Assembly: GCA_034687125.1 (NCBI GenBank)
Contig: JAQGBZ010000010.1
Coordinates: forward strand, 434,001-498,000
Length of the DNA: 64,000 bases
Source of the DNA: Neelides folsomi
Taxonomy: Eukaryota > Arthropoda > Collembola > Neelipleona > Neelidae
Reading direction: 5' to 3'
Shown here: in pieces, positions 52,601-64,000 of the stretch
Numbering within the stretch: position 1 is the stretch's first letter
Layout: the number at the start of each line of letters is the position of its first letter
Notes under the pieces: model-generated
Databases searched by the model: none
What the model saw: only the letters and a program-made list of their open reading frames with translations
What the model was told of the DNA's origin: nothing
Made by a program: the position numbers and the translations under genes

Positions 52601-55495
52601 AGATAATACACTGTATAATATGCACTGTATTGAATTTCCATTAAAAATAGGTATGAATTCACTCAGGTTAATTGCCTCAATTGAATTTGTTATAACTGGC
52701 CTTGCCCCAAATATTTTAGTAAAATATTTTAGAATGCGGTCAGAAGATATTTTATATCTGAATGCGAGTTGGCATTTTGAAAAAGGACCAAAGGTATGAG
52801 GGAACTGGAGGATGAATCGGAGGAAAATCCTTTAATAAATTAATGATTAGCTATACGAAGGTTTTTGAGCAAAAAATGGGAATCTGCAGTAAAAAAGCAA
52901 GGGTAATGAATGAGAAAGTGTAAGATCGGATTTCTCGGATTGTAAAGAGCTCATAGAGGTAATAGAAATGTAATGTTTTAATGGGTAGGGTGAGGTAAGT
53001 AATATTTGAGTGGCGGTTGTGCCACCCGCAGAGTGGTGACGAAGCGGTTTTTTCCCAAGAGGTTTCAGCCTCGAACAATATTTGATCCGATGGGTCAAAA
53101 GAATCTGAAAAGGCTTATGGAGGGATACAAGAATACACAAGGAGATGAGGAGAACCACCAGAGGCCCACTGAATGTCTACAGACTCTTTTCTCAATTACT
53201 CCATGCACCCGCGGCCAATCCCATCCATTACCGAATCTTGCCACCACGTTCATTACGACCTCAATGGGAGAAATCCTTTTCCGTATCGATGCTCATTCAC
53301 AAAATCCACATTAGATTACCTTTTCAATGAGGTGTGTCCCCGCGGAAAGTCTCAATACATCTTTTACACTCTGGGGATTTATTCTTTCTCGAATTTCTAA
53401 GCTTCCTACCTTAATCTCATTTCCTACCCCATCCTTTTACCTGTGAAGGAGATGAGGACAAAGAGTGAAAGGATTTTTTCAAACTCTTCTCTAAATCCAC
53501 TCCATTACATGTAGATTATTGTAAGGGATTTTCAATCATGCATCTGTTATCGATAAAATAACCAAAATAACTTATTCAAGCAAATATTATTTTTATATAA
53601 TCTTTCATTTATTTTCAATTAATTAAAGAGTTTTCACTTAAGAAATTTTTTAATACTTATAGATTAGTAGACTAATATCATTGTCATGGTAGATTTAGTA
53701 TTAAAAATTAATGTTTGGAATTTTTTATTTTAGGGTGCAGAGAAACGTCATTTATTTACGCCATGACAAGTGCTGCAGTGACCCATGCAGTTGTTCGGGC
53801 ATGTTCAGAAGGAACAATCGAGTCTTGTACGTGCGACTATCGACTTCATAACAAATACAGCCGAGCGTTATCCCCAGAACAGAATTGGAAATGGGGTTCT
53901 TGTTCCGACAACATTGAATTCGGTTACAAGTTTTCTCGAGATTTCGTCGATGCTGGAGAAAAAGCTCGTGATATGCGAGGCACAATGAACCTTCATAACA
54001 ATGAAGCTGGCCGGATGGTAAGAAATTGTTTTTCCTTTTAAACGATTTATGTCTCACATTGAGGGCCAAATGACTTCACTTCCTTGCCCATTTATTTAAA
54101 AAGAAACTCCCGGAACCCCATTCCTTTATTTAATACACACATGAAAGTGAAGAAGAGTGTTAGTGTGCCGAAGAGCACGTGCGTTGTTCTCCACACTTTC
54201 CAGAGCAAACTTGGGCACCGTCCGTCGGACGGTCGGGTCTCAGGTAGTTTATTGCTCAATCAATCGGAACCCGGACGGTCAGGGTAGTTGAAAAACTAAA
54301 TGCGATCGGAACTCGGACGGTCAGGGTAGCTAAAAATTTAAATTCGATCAGAACCGGACGGTCTCATACCCGAGTTTCGACTCGGGTAATACCCGATCGG
54401 ACGCAATTTTGCCCAAGAATGTTCCAGACCAATATCCATACATTGAGAGGAAGAGTCGTTGGAGCTAAAGAGCAGAGAGGAAGTGTCGAGGAGGAGGTTC
54501 ATTATAATTTAAGTAACTTCTCCTTTTATTTTAAGTGGGTATGACGGGTAAAGTACACGTGTAATTTCACTCCCTCCTTGTCAATTTATCCTTACAACTT
54601 ATGGAGAGGAGACGAGTGTTGGGGATGTATGATTCCATTAAGACCAAAACGACCTTGTCCATGCACATTTCCTCCATAACAATTTAACAATTCCCTAAAT
54701 CATGATGCAAATATTGGAAATTTGAAATGATTTATTCTCAATGGGAAAGTGGGGATGATATCATTGAATTGACACAATGACTAAATACCTTTTAAGTGGG
54801 ATATTTTTAAAATATTCACACATTCGTGAGCCGATTTCCTTTAGCCTTTAAGTGACCTCATGTGTTAAACGCGTCAGTTCTCTTATCGTGTTTATTACTC
54901 ATTTCGTTGTCTGACTTTGAGAGCATAAAATAACTTTGGCTCGATTTCAAATGGAGAATTTACGAAATTTATTCATTTTACTTGTTTCTTTTGACAGCAC
55001 GTCCAGGGACTGATGCGTCGACAGTGCAAATGTCATGGAATGTCCGGCTCTTGTACAATGAAGACCTGCTGGATGCGTTTGTCCCACTTGAGAGAAGTTG
55101 GAAATTCGATTAAAGATCGATTCGATGGCGCGTCTCGAGTTTTGATTGGAAATGCTGGGAGTTTACGAGATTTGGGCCGAAGAGCCAAGTACAAGTTCCA
55201 ATTGAAGCCCTACAACCCTGACCATAAACCCCCGTCCAAGAAGGATCTCGTCTTCTTCGAAGATTCCCCCAATTTCTGCGAGAAAGACTCGAGGTTCGGA
55301 GTGAGCGGAACGGCCGGACGAGCCTGCAATGTGTCATCCCTCGGAGTCGACGGATGTGACCTTATGTGCTGCGGCAGAGGTTACACCGTCTCCGTCCGGA
55401 ACGTGACCGAGAGATGCAAATGCACCTTTCAGTGGTGCTGTCAAGTCGAATGCCAGAACTGCACAGTTACCAAAACATTCTACACTTGCAAGTAG
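43642..55495 (+). CDS. Wnt1: Wnt1 (wingless) secreted signalling protein
   Basis: This is a secreted lipid-modified ligand of Frizzled receptors and a patterning morphogen. Coding exons are 43642-43766, 48321-48598, 53734-54017 and 54998-55495, giving 394 residues with agreeing phases. A signal sequence ([14 protein letters not shown]) is followed by [15 protein letters not shown]-type core motifs ([32 protein letters not shown]), LHNNEAGRM, and the palmitoleoylation loop [14 protein letters not shown], with the acylated serine at about residue 245. The C-terminal cysteine-rich domain ends [14 protein letters not shown]...TFYTCK. The close match to Wnt1 rather than other Wnts is clear in the [10 protein letters not shown] segment. 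Between that motif and the first helix there is an unusual glycine-rich stretch ([10 protein letters not shown]). Introns 1 and 2 are 4.6 and 5.1 kb; intron 3 holds an hAT-like MITE. Confidence 0.96.
43767..48320. other. Wnt1 intron 1
   Basis: 4.55 kb between a GTAAGT donor and a pyrimidine-rich TTTTTTAG acceptor. No other gene, TIR element or tandem repeat was recognised. Open frames here are short and featureless. Enhancers are possible. Confidence 0.6.
48599..53733. other. Wnt1 intron 2
   Basis: 5.1 kb between a GTGAGG donor and a TTTTATTTTAG acceptor. No second gene was recognised. A few stretches of mixed composition (near 51.5-51.8 and 53.0-53.3 kb) have overlapping open frames but no domains. 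Confidence 0.6.
54206..54421. mobile_element. hAT-like MITE, short copy, in Wnt1 intron 3
   Basis: 216 bases starting CAAACTTGGGCA and ending TGCCCAAGAATG, flanked by TTCCAGAG (54198-54205) and TTCCAGAC (54422-54429), a 7-of-8 target duplication. Near the left end CCGTCCGTCGGACGG forms a hairpin; near the right end ACCCGAG-TTTCGA-CTCGGGT forms another. Between them are about two and a half units of the 41-42 base repeat also found in the copy at 27.3-28.4 kb. Non-coding. Confidence 0.88.
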
Positions 55496-58400
55496 CATTT
55501 GTTCTTAACATTTTAAAATATTCAATAAGTATTATTATCAATTGTTTTTCATACTTACCTAAATTCAAACAAATGTTTATTATGTAGGAATTCGTATACT
55601 TGTAATATACTTTGCATACAATACGTAATTTAAGACTTTTATGCTCCAAGATGATCATTCATATAAATACGACCATCCTCATTCTTACTTTTGCTTTTTT
55701 CGTTATTACTCTTTTCATTTGTGTATTTTTGTTAGAGTTAAAACCATCATGGCACAATTAGGCTTATCTTCTTTTGCCAAAGTTAAGATACATATTTGAA
55801 TACAATATTTTATTATTCGTTTATCAGTTTATTTCACCTATAATCAGGAACAGTAAAATTACAGATAGAAAATGATAATATGACATTATTTAAAATTATT
55901 TCATTTAGTTAATAAAATGAAACTTTATCTTTTATTTACAATGATTTATAAAATAGACAGTATTTATATTGAAGTTTTTAAATGTATAAAACGAATTTTA
56001 GCAATGTAAAATATGTCCAATATATTTTACTATGAATATGACTCTATCTAGCTCATTAGGAAGTGAAATGCTTATATTTTATGTTCATGTGCTGTTTATA
56101 AATACGGGAATATTTTAATATAATTTTCTCAAAAATAGCATTTGTGTATACTTTCATTGCATTTCGTTAATATCTAGTTTACTTGCAAAAAGCTTGACGC
56201 AAAATACCTTTCAATTTCAGTGTTTCTGTATACACATTAAAGTATACTTTAATCGTGGGATATTATACGTAAATTTATTGGGTAAGATGCAAATTGTAAA
56301 TAATCATGTAAATTGAAAAATTAGTGCATTATATAATATTGTTATTTAATTGTGTGTTTAAGATGTTTAAAGCTATTTTACTTAAAGGGTTCAATCTTCA
56401 AGTTGTGTTGCTGAATATTTTGATAGAGAAACATTTTTTGTACCTATACTATTTGTATTAGCTCTTGTTGGTCTCAGAGGGTATGAATTGGGTATTTTAT
56501 GGAATAATAGATTTTTAGTATTTTAAATTCAATTCAAAAAAGTTTGTTTATTATTGAGTATTGAGTAAGTTGTATTTATTGACGCATGGGGTATTAAAGA
56601 TGCTATTTCTTATATTAATGATAAATAATTAGTATTCAGAATTATAGTTATTAATTGTAATATTAAAAGAGTGACGAGAGCGTGTTAAATCAATTTTACA
56701 TTTTACCAACTGCTTACAAGTTATTTTATTTTATTATAAAATAAATTAACGTAATTAAAAAAATTAGCATCTAAAAAGGAGTTTAACAATTTAACAAATT
56801 TTCATGTGATGTTCCTATATTTATAAATTATGTACGCGTATAGCTTAAAATGCTAGCTAATTTATATAAGATAAAATTCGAATAAAATGTTAAATAATAT
56901 CTAAAATATAAAATTATATGATATATACCATTCGTAGATGATATAAATCTATTATTTAAATCAATTATTGGATATAATCAAAATCTGGAAGATGGATGTT
57001 TTATCAATAAAACTAAATTTTTAAACTTTAACAATTTAGAATTCCGTTAGCAGTATCGAGTAAATAACTAAATAATAAATAATTGAATTTTGATATACTC
57101 CCATCTTCATTATTTGAATTAGAATATTAGGTCTGTCATTATTTATTGATCAAAATTTTGGTTCATAAATTAATTTTTATAATAAAACATATGGCATACA
57201 AAATGGATATGAGGTATGTAAAGTTTACGATCACTCACTTTTTGTCTCGTTTCCGGCCAACCATATAAAAATGCTGTTTGTGTTTAGTTAAACCATTGAG
57301 TGTTTGAAGCAAAAGGTAAAATTTAATTATGTCGGCTTCAGTTTACTTTTTGTTGGCCTCAAGATATTCCAATAATACCTCACATAAACTTTTTTTCATG
57401 TTTTCTCAACTCATTTTTAATATCGCATTCAAATTATACATTATTACTTATGAAGTCGAAGGTTTTTACTCTTCCTTTCTTCATCATTAAAAAATACGTA
57501 AAAGTTTGGCTCTAGTGGTGTTGAGTCGTTCCGCGGTTACATAAAATGACAAGTGTGTAATCTAGATTCTTATTTCCTTTCCCATTCTCATCCCTTGAGT
57601 GGTAAAAAAAATCGGTCTGTGGAGAATAAAAGGCTCAGAGCCGCAGGAACGATCCTAGTTCTAAAGGTAATCTTAAGTGGAGCCGGATTATTTTTACGCC
57701 AAGTCTTTCTCCTTACAAAACAGGAGTGAGGACAAAGGCAGAGTCCGAGGAATTAAAGGAATTAAGATCTCTGTCTGAATGGAGTGATCCAGGGATTGGC
57801 TTCGTCATTCTCATTCAACTTGTTGGGGGAAGTGAGTTGTGAGTTTGAGATCTCTTCCGATCGACGTTGACCTCCTGTGGTCAATGAGGGGAGTCGAAAT
57901 AACTCATCATCCCAGCGGTGGGCCCTGCCTCAACTTTCCCCGCTTGGCTCATGTACGGCCGGACCTCCCATTTCGCACGAGGTCGGATGCCAGGAAGGTC
58001 CGTGTGGCATTCCGACCCACGACCGTCTTCCTCCACCCATAAATATCCTCGCCCATCAACACGAGGAGATCCAGATCCCCGACAAACGACGGCCGGACGA
58101 ACCTCTACCTGTGGGAAGAATCGGGTGGGAAACTGCACCTTTTAAGTAATTTGACCAAAGAAAAGATACGGAACCTGTTGAGCCCCCTAACACGAGTGAA
58201 TATAAAGGATCGCGTTCCGAGTTCAAGACTTACCCAAATATAAGTATTATACATCCTTTCATTATACTCTTAGCGATTAGATGATAATAATACCTGAAGT
58301 CGTATCTCTCAGTACATGGCCGTTCTCTTGTCGTCCATTTACGTCCTAGTAAATTCCAGAAGGAGGAATACCGTTCCTACCTATAAACTCCCTTTTATCT

Positions 58401-58966
58401 CCATCCAGTGTAAAAGGACGTCTGAGGAAGTCAACCTTTAAGGTCTCCACTATTTGCGCCCTAGAGATGAATGGAGAGGTTTTAAGAGGAAACCTTGACA
58501 CTCAAAACTCATCGACTCCGATGGCAGTCCATCGACTCATTTTCCAACAACTCAAATACAAATTACTCTGTCAACAAATGGAATAAGCCAATTGAATCCC
58601 TTTAGAAGGTGATCCTAATTTTAAAAGTCATTCTTTGGTAAACCCCGTCTTTTTCAGCTTCATTCATATACTTGGAGAAAGAAGTGTATTGAGAATAAAT
58701 ATATTTTGTATTTATTTATCATTGTGTGCTTGTGTGCTTAAGTTCAAGCACCAAACTCTTCCGACTCTTTGAGAGTGTTTGGAGGGATAAGGCCTTTTGC
58801 TCGTTTCTGGACTCGGGCAATTTGTTCTTCTCTATTGTGTGTAGTGTATGAACGTGTTTAATTAGGTAATAGATGTACAAACATTTGAAGATGGGGAAAA
58901 TTCCTTCTCTCTTCTACTTGATTTCAACTCCTATCATAATACTAATAGCTTTCTGATAATATGTAG
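55496..58966. other. 3' flank of Wnt1 and intergenic DNA
   Basis: The first 2 kb after the Wnt1 stop is extremely AT-rich and probably includes its 3' untranslated region. From about 57.5 kb the composition becomes mixed, and a GC-rich island lies at 57860-58140. A possible non-coding first exon of the small candidate gene ends at 58865. Confidence 0.45.
57860..58140. other. GC-rich island between Wnt1 and Wnt6
   Basis: One of the clearest GC-rich patches of the window (for example GGCCGGACCTCCCATTTCGC). Four overlapping frames are open across it on both strands, as GC-rich DNA tends to give, and none is recognisable. It lies about 1 kb upstream of the candidate small gene, so it could be a promoter or enhancer. 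Confidence 0.35.
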
Positions 58967-58980
58967 GCAATTGTTTCAAA

Positions 58981-59915
58981 ATGGCATTAGCTATCGAACA
59001 AACGGAAATGATTCTACATTTTCTCATTCAAGGTCAATGTGAGCCTTTGGTCGAAGCCTTGCAGGTAAATAAAATCTTCAAACATCCAACAAGGCGTACA
59101 AATTTTGGTTTTTTTGAGACATATGGCAAAAAATGAATATATTTATACTACTGATGATGTTTTGGATGTTTTCCTAATGTTTAGATAATGTAAGTATTCC
59201 AATGTAGATTTTATTCTTCGATTATTTATAATCAATTGCTGCATTAATTTATTATGTAGCTTACATTAAAATTCTTGAAATATGTAGAAAAGGTCAAAAT
59301 GGAGTAAAAACATTAATTTATTTTATTAAAGAAAGTAATTATTTAAAATGTAAACAAAATTAGATATCTCCAATACAAGTTTTGAGTTACATTTATTTGA
59401 ATTACAATATTTGTGTGTAAAAGCATTCTTATCCAAAACACATAGGTATTATGTATTTATATTACTACTAGCAATTAATAGGTAGGTAAGGTTAAATTTG
59501 GTTATCAGTTGTTCCCCACATGTTTAAATACAGTGATATTCTTATTAAACATTAAAATCCAATTTATTGTATACGCAAACTGAAGAATATTTTAAAATAC
59601 ATAATACTTTTATATTGAATCATTGCCTAATTACAATTACAATATACAGATCGGAAAATATGTACAAATTGTTTAGAATATCGTTAGATTCACAAATATT
59701 GATTTCCTAAAAAGTTTTTTTAATTTCTAATTGGAAAATGAGAATTTTATATTACCTACCTATGCATATTCCATTCAACTAACATTAAGTATAGGTAGAA
59801 TATGCTAAACCGTATTTTATTTAAATAAATAAACTTTCTAATTGTAATTTTACAGATAGTCGGGAAACTTAATGTGTTGAATTTTGTTTATAAATTAAAG
59901 GTTAAGAATTTATAA
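58981..59915 (+). CDS. Candidate small spliced gene, 47 residues, unknown
   Basis: I do not recognise this gene. An exon with an acceptor (TATGTAG, exon from 58967) carries ATG at 58981 and 28 codons up to a good donor (CTTGCAG followed by GTAAAT; exon end 59064). A second exon begins after TTTTACAG at 59856 and stays in frame for 19 codons to a stop at 59913-59915. The predicted protein starts MALAIEQTEMILHFLIQGQ and ends KLKVKNL; it is leucine- and isoleucine-rich and probably helical, with no signal peptide. A donor at 58866 would give a 101-nt intron in the 5' untranslated region. A further donor-like GTTAAG at 59901 could extend the gene to unseen exons. It may instead be the N-terminus of a larger gene. 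Evidence is splice signals and phase only. Confidence 0.4.
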
Positions 59916-60513
59916 CTGAATGTACACTAATATTAATTAACAATCAAGTTAAAATCGTAATATATAATTAATAAAGCTTTTAAAATAATATAAATTAAAA
60001 CTTTTATTAACAACCAACAGTGTTTTTAATAAACAAGTAGAATTTACATACAGTTGCAAATAGGAGAAATAAAGATTATAAACATGCATTAATGAAATAG
60101 GATGAGATATTTACAATAAATATTCTTACAAAAAATCTAAAATATTTCATTGCTCATAAATATTTACATATAACTAAAATAATTGAAGTCCCATTCTGAA
60201 ACTAAAATAATAATAAAAATTGAAAAGAATGAAAATAAATTATTTAATTCAAAGGTTTTAATGATCTTGGACGAAGACAATTAAGCGAATTGCCAAATGC
60301 ATTCGAAAGTATATGAAAATAATTGGCACTGTAGAATTCTAATAAAAGCAAGGGGCTTATCAAAAAGAAATAATTGGGCATAATATCCTTATTATGTTAA
60401 TTATGTAGTAATTAAAACTACGCTTTGTATTTATATGAGGATATAACATAGTTAATTGGTATATAATTATATTTATATAATAGTTTTATAGGATAGAGCG
60501 GATTAGTGGTAAA
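59916..60513. other. AT-rich intergenic DNA, 3' of Wnt6
   Basis: Very AT-rich with no open frame of note. It probably includes the 3' untranslated region of Wnt6 (minus strand). Confidence 0.5.
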
Positions 60514-62291
60514 CTACCTGCATGTGCTAATGACTTTCTTTCTCATGCAAGTGTCGCAAATGACTTCACAGCACCATTTGAATTTACAATTACAATACTC
60601 TTTCACCCTCACCGTCTTGGACACATATCCTCGATTACAACACAGGATCTCGCATCCATCGACCCCCATTGAACTCTCATTACACTGCCGTCCTTGAGTC
60701 CCCATCGACCCCGTCTTCTTATTCATCCGACAAAAGTCCTGAGACTCGTCGAAGTAAATTAAGTCTCTCTTCTCTGGTGGTTTAATGGTTGGAATGGCGG
60801 GAATCACCGATTTCCCATCATTCCCTGGAATTACTTTCACCGCCCCGTCAAACTTCCCCCGGAGCTTCTCACCGATCTCTCGGAAGGAAGGAACTTTCTG
60901 CCAACACGTTTTGAGAGTGCATGAGCCAGACAGCCCATGGCATTTGCACACGAGCCTCATGTGTCCTTTCACCGCCTTCAAAGAAGAAAAAAGGAAGAGT
61001 TAAATGACGGGGTATTTTAATTGGGTGATTATGATAAAATATGTGACAATCGAAGAACACGGTTTAAATACTAATGTCCCTTCTTTCTTCCCTATCATGT
61101 TCCACCTTTTTTGCTGTGGAAATGTGATGAAACGATATATGATGAAAGGTTATGAGGTTTCGAAGGCATAAGTGTGCATCAAATATTTATCATCAACTTT
61201 TCAGTCCTCATCTTTCCATCTCAAAAGAGGATTGAGATGGGAGAGATTAAAGTTCATATAATCTTATAACCATATTATATGCTTATGTATTTATTAGAGA
61301 ATAGTTTATCCTTACCAATCGTCCAGCCTCGTTGTTATGCATGAGCATGAGGCTCCTGATATCACTCCGTCTTCGAATTTTGATATCGAGGATATCTTTT
61401 GATCTCTTATATCCAACATGAACATTGTCTCCACAGCCGCCCCACTCCCAACTACCGTCCGATGATTTTCCTATATAAAAACAACCAATCATTCACTTTT
61501 CATAACCTCAACAAATCACACAAAGGAAGAATTCAAGTGATAGTTGGAGAGAAATAACCCATTTTCCATTTCATATATGCAAGATAAAAAAAGGGATAAA
61601 AGGAGTGACGTTTTAAAATATAGTAAGACATTCTTTGAATGAAAATGCCACCCGAGTTGAGGATGGTAAGTGTAATAAATACGGTGTCGAGACGGGGTCG
61701 AAGACAAATTCCAATCTCAATAAGACATAAGAATCACTTTAGAGAGAATTCCATCCCTTGACTATCCGTGAGAAAATCAATTTGAGAGGAATTTTGAGAG
61801 GGTTCTTCCTTAAAACGACTCCAACTTCCCTTAATTTACCAATTAACAGAGTTGATGAAGACGGAAAAGTTCCTTGGTTCATTTGAGAAAATAGTTAAGA
61901 AAAATGGAGCCCATTCTTATTGACTTGTTGGCTCAAAGGGGGCCAGGAATCAAAGGGCAGTTGTTGAGTAAAGTGATAATTATTTCTTTCTTTTAAGTAA
62001 TTCGTTACTTTCCTGGTTACTGGCCGTGGCTTCCACATCCAATCAAGAGAAAAAAATGAGGATTTGAGGAAACATAAAGTAAGGTAGGTTTAGTTTTACA
62101 AGTTCCACAGAAATCAGGTTTTTTCTCTCACAGTGCCTTCTGAGAGTATTCATAATAAAAAGAGGGCTCCTCACCTGAGAGCGATCTATCACATGGGCAA
62201 TCTTGGATTTGACCAGAAGAGCAGGCTTGCGTTAAGCTGTAGGTCACTCCGGCGGAAGTTATGGCATGAACAAACGCCGTTTCTCTCGTAT
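60514..62291 (-). CDS. Wnt6: Wnt6, last three coding exons, 5' part missing
   Basis: This is a secreted Wnt ligand. The exons in transcript order are 62175-62291, 61316-61470 and 60514-60975; phases agree and they encode the C-terminal 244 or so residues. The first begins [16 protein letters not shown] in split-codon phase after a TTTTTAG acceptor. Then follow [29 protein letters not shown], the acylation loop [16 protein letters not shown] and the Wnt6-type [17 protein letters not shown] and [20 protein letters not shown]. The end is [14 protein letters not shown]...STCR. The choice of Wnt6 rests on CWQK, the FREIGEKL segment and the KPP motif. The upstream exons (signal peptide and RRWNC region) were not found up to 64000 and are probably outside the window. 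Confidence 0.92.
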
Positions 62292-64000
62292 CTAAAAACA
62301 TAAACTTCATTTAGCTCTCGTCCACATTGCATTTTTGCCACTCGAGTTGTCTGTCAGGATTTGAATCCTTTCTCAGATTCACCAAGAATACGCTAACAAA
62401 TTCCATGTGTGCTTATTTAAGATGAACTATGGCTTGTGATGGGAGATTGGGGAATTATGAAAGTTCATAAGATCTGATATGACGATTGGGGAATTTATAT
62501 AAGGTATAAAGGTCCAAAAGGGATAAGAGTGAATCCCATGGCGAATTGGGAAGATATATAGAGTTGCTTGGAGCGGACGGAAGATGTGAAAAAGGAAAGA
62601 CCGAGACGGAGCTCAAAGGACACGACCACAATTTACGAAGAGATCGCTAATAAACCTTGAGCCTATTTAATGTCTCCCTCACTCCTGACTAGGAATGAAC
62701 AGAGGAGACGATGAGGACAATGAAGGCAGAGAGAGAAACAAGCCGCCGTCCAATAACTGGATTCTTATTTCATTTGAATACAATGTGTCCAAGGAAGACG
62801 CTCCCCGACACAGTTGTGGTGGCAATTCCAATCCGTGGGAGATGAGACAGCACACGAGCTAAATTATTGATACTCACGAACTCCTTCGCTCCCGTCATCA
62901 TCAGAATATTATTTTATCTGTCCCGACCACCGACCAGTCTCAATATATTTAAAATCATCGCCACGTCGGATGGCTATCTCAAGTCCCTAAATACTCCGGA
63001 GTTGTCGCATTCCCACTGGAATATGGAAAGGTGTAGGATAATGGTCGTTTTTATTGGCGGTGGATTTATTGGTATTGGGGTCCACGTTGAGAGGATCATA
63101 ACGAGCTAGTTCTCACATTTTCCTCTTCTTCCTCCCACACTTTTCATGAATGAGCCGGCCGATTGTAAATTTCTCCTACAATGACTCAATTCCCCGAGGA
63201 GGAGTCTCGGTCGGCGGTCTTGGAATTTGAACAAGGAAGGTAAATTGGGGTTATATAGTATACTCATCCCTTGTATTCCTGGAGAGAAGGACTTTGAATG
63301 TTTTAAGTGTGTGTGTGTGGGAGCGAGGTGACTGGTGATGGATTCCCATCAATTTGTTCCTTCTCCAGCCATATCTCGATATTGATGGGGAGTGTCGGTA
63401 AGAGAGATTTGGTCGGATGACAAGAGTCGGGTTTTTGAAGCCTCGTCAGTGAATGAGTGTATGGTGTTTGAGAGGCTCGTCGCTTATCGCGGTAGTCATT
63501 TAGCTATACGTCTCTCCTCATCTCCGAGCCTACCTGTTCCCGAAGAGTATCCCCTTGTCTCCGTCGTTTGGGAGAAAAAGGGGAAGATTTACGGCCCACA
63601 GACTTGTCAGCAGCCACTTCTCCACGTACGAACCTCAGCGGTTCCCACGGTTCACTCCACAGAGAATGGAATTGGACGTTGAGTCTTTTACCCCCGTTTC
63701 ACGACAGGTCATTGTCATTCGGTCCTTTCTGGAACCTTACACAAAACCCACGAACACACTCATTACACTCACAATCACTTGCACATACACACTTTTAAAT
63801 CGTCTCCGCCTCTTTCCCTTTCCCCTTCGTTTTCCTCCTCTTTTGGGTCCTCAAGAGACATTTTATGCAGTGGTTATAGCCATCCATTGACAAGGTCTCC
63901 TTTCACTCGCCCCATTAGCTCATTTACATAAAAACCTAATTTTTACAAATCTTCCGCAAATGGATTTCCCCATTCAGTTATTTGAGAATGAAGTTATTCC
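62292..64000. other. Probable Wnt6 intron, no exon found
   Basis: The Wnt6 exon at 62175-62291 starts with an acceptor, so this stretch is intron or upstream flank. I searched the minus strand for the expected RRWNC-type exon and did not find it. Composition is mixed, with a short GT run near 63306 and a GC-richer part at about 63400-63700 whose open frames show no domain. Confidence 0.5.

Noticed and set aside
57839..58149. Several 67-90 residue frames on both strands
   Set aside because: Same pattern as other GC-rich islands: multiple frames open at once and no recognisable domain.
62790..62850. A minus-strand frame reading DWNCHHNC, considered as the missing Wnt6 RRWNC exon
   Set aside because: The neighbouring residues do not match Wnt6 and there is no suitable splice context; only the W-N-C triplet is shared.
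1..64000. rRNA genes, CRISPR arrays, operons of bacterial type
   Set aside because: Nothing in the sequence suggested them; gene structure is eukaryotic throughout.

Overview
The window looks like nuclear DNA of an arthropod, most likely a copepod-like crustacean. The evidence is an AT-rich background, multi-exon genes with short GT-AG introns, a cadherin of the Cad86C kind, a VEGFR/PDGFR (Pvr)-type ectodomain gene and linked Wnt1 and Wnt6. The species assignment is inference. I read exon joins by eye, checking splice dinucleotides and reading phase; no transcript evidence was available.

Layout. At 4.5-6.0 kb on the minus strand is the first large coding exon of a cadherin whose remaining exons are not visible. 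From 6 to 12.9 kb I see no gene. From 13 to 23.5 kb lies a compact run of six minus-strand genes, in transcription order: a secreted CUB-trypsin protease (21.65-23.46), a PEBP-family gene broken by an internal deletion (20.68-21.21), the pseudouridine synthase PUSL1 (18.50-19.97), the phosphatase DUSP19 (17.83-18.46), the splicing factor CWC25 (15.6-16.8, without its usual N-terminus) and the BAR protein CIBAR1/FAM92 (13.0-14.7). PUSL1 and DUSP19 are only 35 nt apart. On the plus strand at 26.1-29.9 kb an 11-exon gene encodes a secreted protein resembling the VEGF/PDGF receptor ectodomain but with no membrane segment or kinase.

From 30 to 64 kb the sequence is mostly non-coding and compositionally richer. 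It surrounds Wnt1 (plus strand, four exons, 43.6-55.5 kb) and the last three exons of Wnt6 (minus strand, 60.5-62.3 kb). The two Wnt genes are arranged tail to tail with about 5 kb between their stops. A candidate small spliced gene (58.98-59.92 kb, plus) lies between them. GC-rich islands scattered through the deserts may be regulatory.

Mobile DNA: two copies of one hAT-like MITE family (27.34-28.42 kb and 54.21-54.42 kb) share terminal inverted repeats and 8-bp target duplications. There is also a different inverted-repeat element rich in CCGGCC motifs at 17.28-17.69 kb, two further foldback sequences and a tRNA-like SINE head near 15.5 kb. I saw no rRNA, CRISPR or bacterial-type feature.
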